DNA of 64,000 bases from Actinoplanes flavus (GTDB taxonomy: Bacteria; Actinomycetota; Actinomycetes; Mycobacteriales; Micromonosporaceae), in contig NZ_JAGFNS010000005.1 of the NCBI RefSeq assembly GCF_017592555.1, positions 239,241 to 303,240 of the forward strand, written 5' to 3'. A model generated the notes under the pieces. That model was not told the DNA's origin. It worked only from the letters and a program-made list of their open reading frames with translations, and searched no databases. Positions 62,062-64,000 of this stretch are shown here, in pieces. Each line of letters begins with the position of its first letter. Within the stretch, counting starts at the first letter, position 1. The translations under genes were made by a program, and so were the position numbers.

Positions 62062-63267
62062 TCAGGCGGGGACCGGGGCCGGGCGCCACTGTTCGGAGCC
62101 GAACACCTCGTACCGGATGCGTTCGTCCGGGATGCCGCGCCGGTGCAGGCCGGCCCGGACGGTCTGCATGAACGGCGCCGGGCCGCACAGGTACACCTCG
62201 GCGTCCGGGTGCACCGGGATCCGGTCGGTGTCGATCAGGCCGGTGTGCGTGCCGGTGTGGCCGCCCTGCTCGTACCAGACGACCTCGCGGAACGAGCGGA
62301 GCCGGGCGCCGCTGCTGAGCATGTCGCCGCGCAGCGGGTGGCGGCCCGGGTCGCGGTCGGCGTGCACGACGGTCACCTCGCGGGTCGGCTGGGTCCGGGC
62401 CGTCTGTTCCAGGATCGCGGCCATCGGGGTGATCCCGACCCCGGCGCTGACCAGCAGCAACGGGGCGTCGCCGGGGCGCAGGACGAGGTCGCCGTACGGT
62501 TGGCTGATCCGCAGCCGGTCGCCGGCGCCGACCTGGTCGTGCAGGAACGCGGAGACCACGCCGTCCGGGGCGCCGCCGCGGCCGCGGACCCGCCGGACGG
62601 TGATCCGCAGGGTGCCGCCGGTCGGGGCCTGGGACAGGGAGTACTGCCGCAGTTGGCGGCCGGCGCCGGGCAGGTCGACGGCGACCGTCACGTACTGCCC
62701 GGGGTGGTAGGCGGGGGCGGCCCGCAGGTCGGCCGGGACCAGGACGAAGGAGACCGTGTCGTGGGCCTCCTCGATCTTGTTGGCGACCGCGTAGGACCGC
62801 CACGGGTCGGCGCCGTCCACCCCGGCCTCGGCGTAGAGGCGCGCCTCCCGGCCGATCAGCTGGGCCGCGAACAGCCAGTACACCTCGTCCCACGCGGCGG
62901 CGATCTCCGGCGTGACGGCGTCGCCGAGCACGGTGCCGACGGCGCGCAGCAGGTAGCGGCCGACCATCGTGTACTGCTCGGGGCGGATGCCGAGGGCGCA
63001 GTGCCGGTGCGCGATCCGGTCCACCACATGCTCGAACGCCACACCGGACGGTCCGGCGCCGATGAGGTGTGCGGCGTACGCCGCGACCGCCCCGGAGAGC
63101 GCGCCGCGCTGCTCGCCGGTGGCCTGTGCGCTGCGGCTGAACAGGTTCAGCAGCTCCGGGTTCTCCCCGATCATCGTCTGGTAGAAGACGGTGGTGATGG
63201 CTTCGAGGTGCTCGCCGACGACCGGGAGCGTCGCCTCGACGACCGGGGCGCTGGATGCGGACAGCAT
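62062..63267 (-). CDS. hmp: Flavohemoglobin (nitric oxide dioxygenase)
   Basis: A 401-residue flavohemoglobin that converts NO to nitrate. The globin domain (1-135) has YQTMIGENPELLNLFS with the distal Tyr and RIAHRHCALGIRPEQYTMVG with the proximal His. The FAD domain (150-260) has RQYSLSQAP and the NAD domain (265-395) LLLVSAGVGITPMAAIL and VYLCGPAPFMQ. The ATG at 63267 has AGGAGA upstream. It is 14 bp downstream of nsrR on the same strand, so NsrR probably controls it by sensing NO. Confidence 0.96.
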   Translation of the reverse strand: MLSASSAPVVEATLPVVGEHLEAITTVFYQTMIGENPELLNLFSRSAQATGEQRGALSGAVAAYAAHLIGAGPSGVAFEHVVDRIAHRHCALGIRPEQYTMVGRYLLRAVGTVLGDAVTPEIAAAWDEVYWLFAAQLIGREARLYAEAGVDGADPWRSYAVANKIEEAHDTVSFVLVPADLRAAPAYHPGQYVTVAVDLPGAGRQLRQYSLSQAPTGGTLRITVRRVRGRGGAPDGVVSAFLHDQVGAGDRLRISQPYGDLVLRPGDAPLLLVSAGVGITPMAAILEQTARTQPTREVTVVHADRDPGRHPLRGDMLSSGARLRSFREVVWYEQGGHTGTHTGLIDTDRIPVHPDAEVYLCGPAPFMQTVRAGLHRRGIPDERIRYEVFGSEQWRPAPVPA

Positions 63268-63281
63268 GAGGGGTCTCCTCT

Positions 63282-63719
63282 TCACTGGGGAGATCGGCCG
63301 AGGGTCAGGAGCACCTGCCGGACCGGGGGAGCGGCCAGGTCGCCGATCGTGATGGGGTCGAGCGAGGCGTAGAACGCCTCCTGTGCGACTCGCAGCGCGC
63401 CCCGGAGCCGGCAGCCGCCGCTGAGCGGACAACCCGGCTCGCCCTCGCAGTCGACGACCTCGGTCTCGCCTTCGAGGTCGCGGACCAGCCCGCCGATGGA
63501 GGCGCCGGCCGCGCCGGTGGCGAGCCGGACGCCGCCGCCCCGGCCGCGCACGGTGTCGAGCAGGCCGAGGTGGTGCAGCCGCTGGACCACCTTGGCGAGG
63601 TGGTTGCGGGGGACCGCCACCGAGTCGGCCAGCACGTCGATGGTGAGCAGGTCGTCCGGCCGGGCGGCGGCGAGCATCAGGACGCGGAGGCCGATGTCGG
63701 TGGAGCGATTCAGTCGCAC
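63282..63719 (-). CDS. nsrR: Rrf2-family NO-sensing repressor NsrR
   Basis: A 145-residue Rrf2 regulator. The N-terminal winged helix is STDIGLRVLMLAA and SVAVPRNHLAKVVQRLHHLGLL. The iron-sulphur cysteines are spaced C-x5-C-x5-C (DCEGEPGCPLSGGC), as in Streptomyces NsrR. NO destroys the cluster and lifts repression. GTG 63719 is the start. The inverted repeat at 63734-63760 is directly upstream, so autoregulation and control of hmp in one operon are likely. Confidence 0.93.
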   Translation of the reverse strand: MRLNRSTDIGLRVLMLAAARPDDLLTIDVLADSVAVPRNHLAKVVQRLHHLGLLDTVRGRGGGVRLATGAAGASIGGLVRDLEGETEVVDCEGEPGCPLSGGCRLRGALRVAQEAFYASLDPITIGDLAAPPVRQVLLTLGRSPQ

Positions 63720-63733
63720 GTGCCGACCGTACT

Positions 63734-63760
63734 AAAACAGGTATTTGAAAGTCCTGTTTT
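63734..63760. promoter_or_regulatory. NsrR-type operator
   Basis: AAAACAGG (63734-63741) and CCTGTTTT (63753-63760) form a perfect inverted repeat with an 11-base spacer, in an AT-rich stretch 15 bp before the nsrR start. The layout fits Rrf2-family operators with two half-sites of AT-rich sequence. Confidence 0.75.
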
Positions 63761-63769
63761 TGAGCCGTA

Positions 63770-63801
63770 GATCACGGAGGGGGTGGACCCCCTCCGTGAT
63801 C
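63770..63801. terminator. 15-bp hairpin terminator
   Basis: GATCACGGAGGGGGT (63770-63784) pairs perfectly with 63787-63801 around a 2-base loop. It lies just after the stop of the partial minus-strand gene and separates it from nsrR-hmp. Confidence 0.85.
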
Positions 63802-63806
63802 AGGGA

Positions 63807-64000
63807 CTAGCTGAGCTGGAAGACCGTCGCCTTCGCGGCGACCGTGATCTGCCCGCCCCGGTGCTGGAGGTACCGGCCGGGCGCGACCCGGATCGTGACG
63901 CCGCCCTTGGCCGCGATCCGGGTGACCGGGGTGCCGGTGGCGCCCAGCCCGACGGTCGTGCCGCTGACCAGGAGGAATTTCGTGGGCTGGTCGACCGGCT
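63807..64000 (-). CDS. C-terminal end of an unidentified protein, cut by window edge
   Basis: The minus strand is open from the window end to a TAG at 63807-63809. About 64 residues are visible and look like beta-strand-rich sequence (TKFLLVSGTTVGLGATG, GGVTIRVAPGRYLQHRGG, ITVAAKATVFQLS). Ser/Thr/Gly content suggests a secreted or surface beta domain. I cannot name a family. The hairpin at 63770 would end its transcript. Confidence 0.6.
   Translation of the reverse strand, partial: PVDQPTKFLLVSGTTVGLGATGTPVTRIAAKGGVTIRVAPGRYLQHRGGQITVAAKATVFQLS

Overview
The window is high-GC actinobacterial DNA: GTG and TTG starts, ATGA/GTGA overlaps, several probable leaderless promoters, Tat-exported hydrolases and a CelR/CebR-type operator. 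A filamentous Micromonosporaceae (Actinoplanes-like) source fits best. That is inference, because no rRNA or species marker is present. I saw no tRNA, rRNA, CRISPR array or intact insertion sequence.

Layout. 1-14.5 kb is accessory and housekeeping: the 3' part of selO, a MocR regulator with divergent EamA exporter, an orphan RepA-like protein, a secreted GH5 mannanase with CBM2, a Tat-exported serine hydrolase, a pectinesterase, and a GlxA-type regulator divergent from a quinone oxidoreductase. The spacers here are full of tandem and palindromic repeats. 14.5-22.5 kb starts a steroid catabolic locus: thioesterase, kstD, SRPBCC protein, kstR, then chsE2-chsE1-chsH-ltp2 for removal of the C-17 side chain. 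22.5-27.7 kb interrupts it with a lipoprotein, NfeD-flotillin and glnX-glnH. 27.8-41 kb holds the ring A/B pathway: a second kstD, a Kst4D-like flavoprotein, hsaE-hsaG-hsaF, kshB, kshA and hsaA-hsaD-hsaC-hsaB. 41-43.6 kb is a Uma2 protein and a Ser/Thr kinase. 43.6-51.3 kb is a KstR2-type block for rings C/D (three fadE genes, an enoyl-CoA hydratase, fadD3, then divergent fadE30 and ipdF). 51.3-55 kb has a KstR-controlled PorA-family membrane protein, a 55-residue membrane protein, fadA5 and cyp125. 55.5-59.6 kb has an alpha/beta hydrolase, a choD-type cholesterol oxidase and a Baeyer-Villiger monooxygenase. 59.6-64 kb has a small WXG/YbaB-type operon, nsrR-hmp and the end of an unidentified gene.

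How it works together. KstR is encoded here. Four exact and two near matches to its operator (T-n2-AAC-n2-GTT-n2-A) sit before kstD, the chsE operon, the kstD2/kst4D pair, the kshA/hsaA pair, the PorA-family gene and the fadA5/cyp125 pair; counting individual sites that is five exact and two near. A KstR2-type operator (A-n-CAAG-n2-CTTG-n-T) separates fadD3 from fadE30. CYP125 starts side-chain oxidation; FadA5, ChsE1/E2, ChsH and Ltp2 shorten the chain; KstD and KshAB open ring B; HsaA-G degrade the released A/B fragment; FadD3, FadE30-33 and IpdF act on the remaining C/D rings. Mce4, IpdAB, IpdC, FadA6 and kstR2 were not seen.

Unusual points are a ChsH2-ChsH1 fusion, repeat-expanded linkers in several enzymes, a palindromic repeat family that has become four in-frame 63-bp repeats in the Kst4D-like gene, and a 44-bp repeat that duplicates a stop/start junction after kshA.
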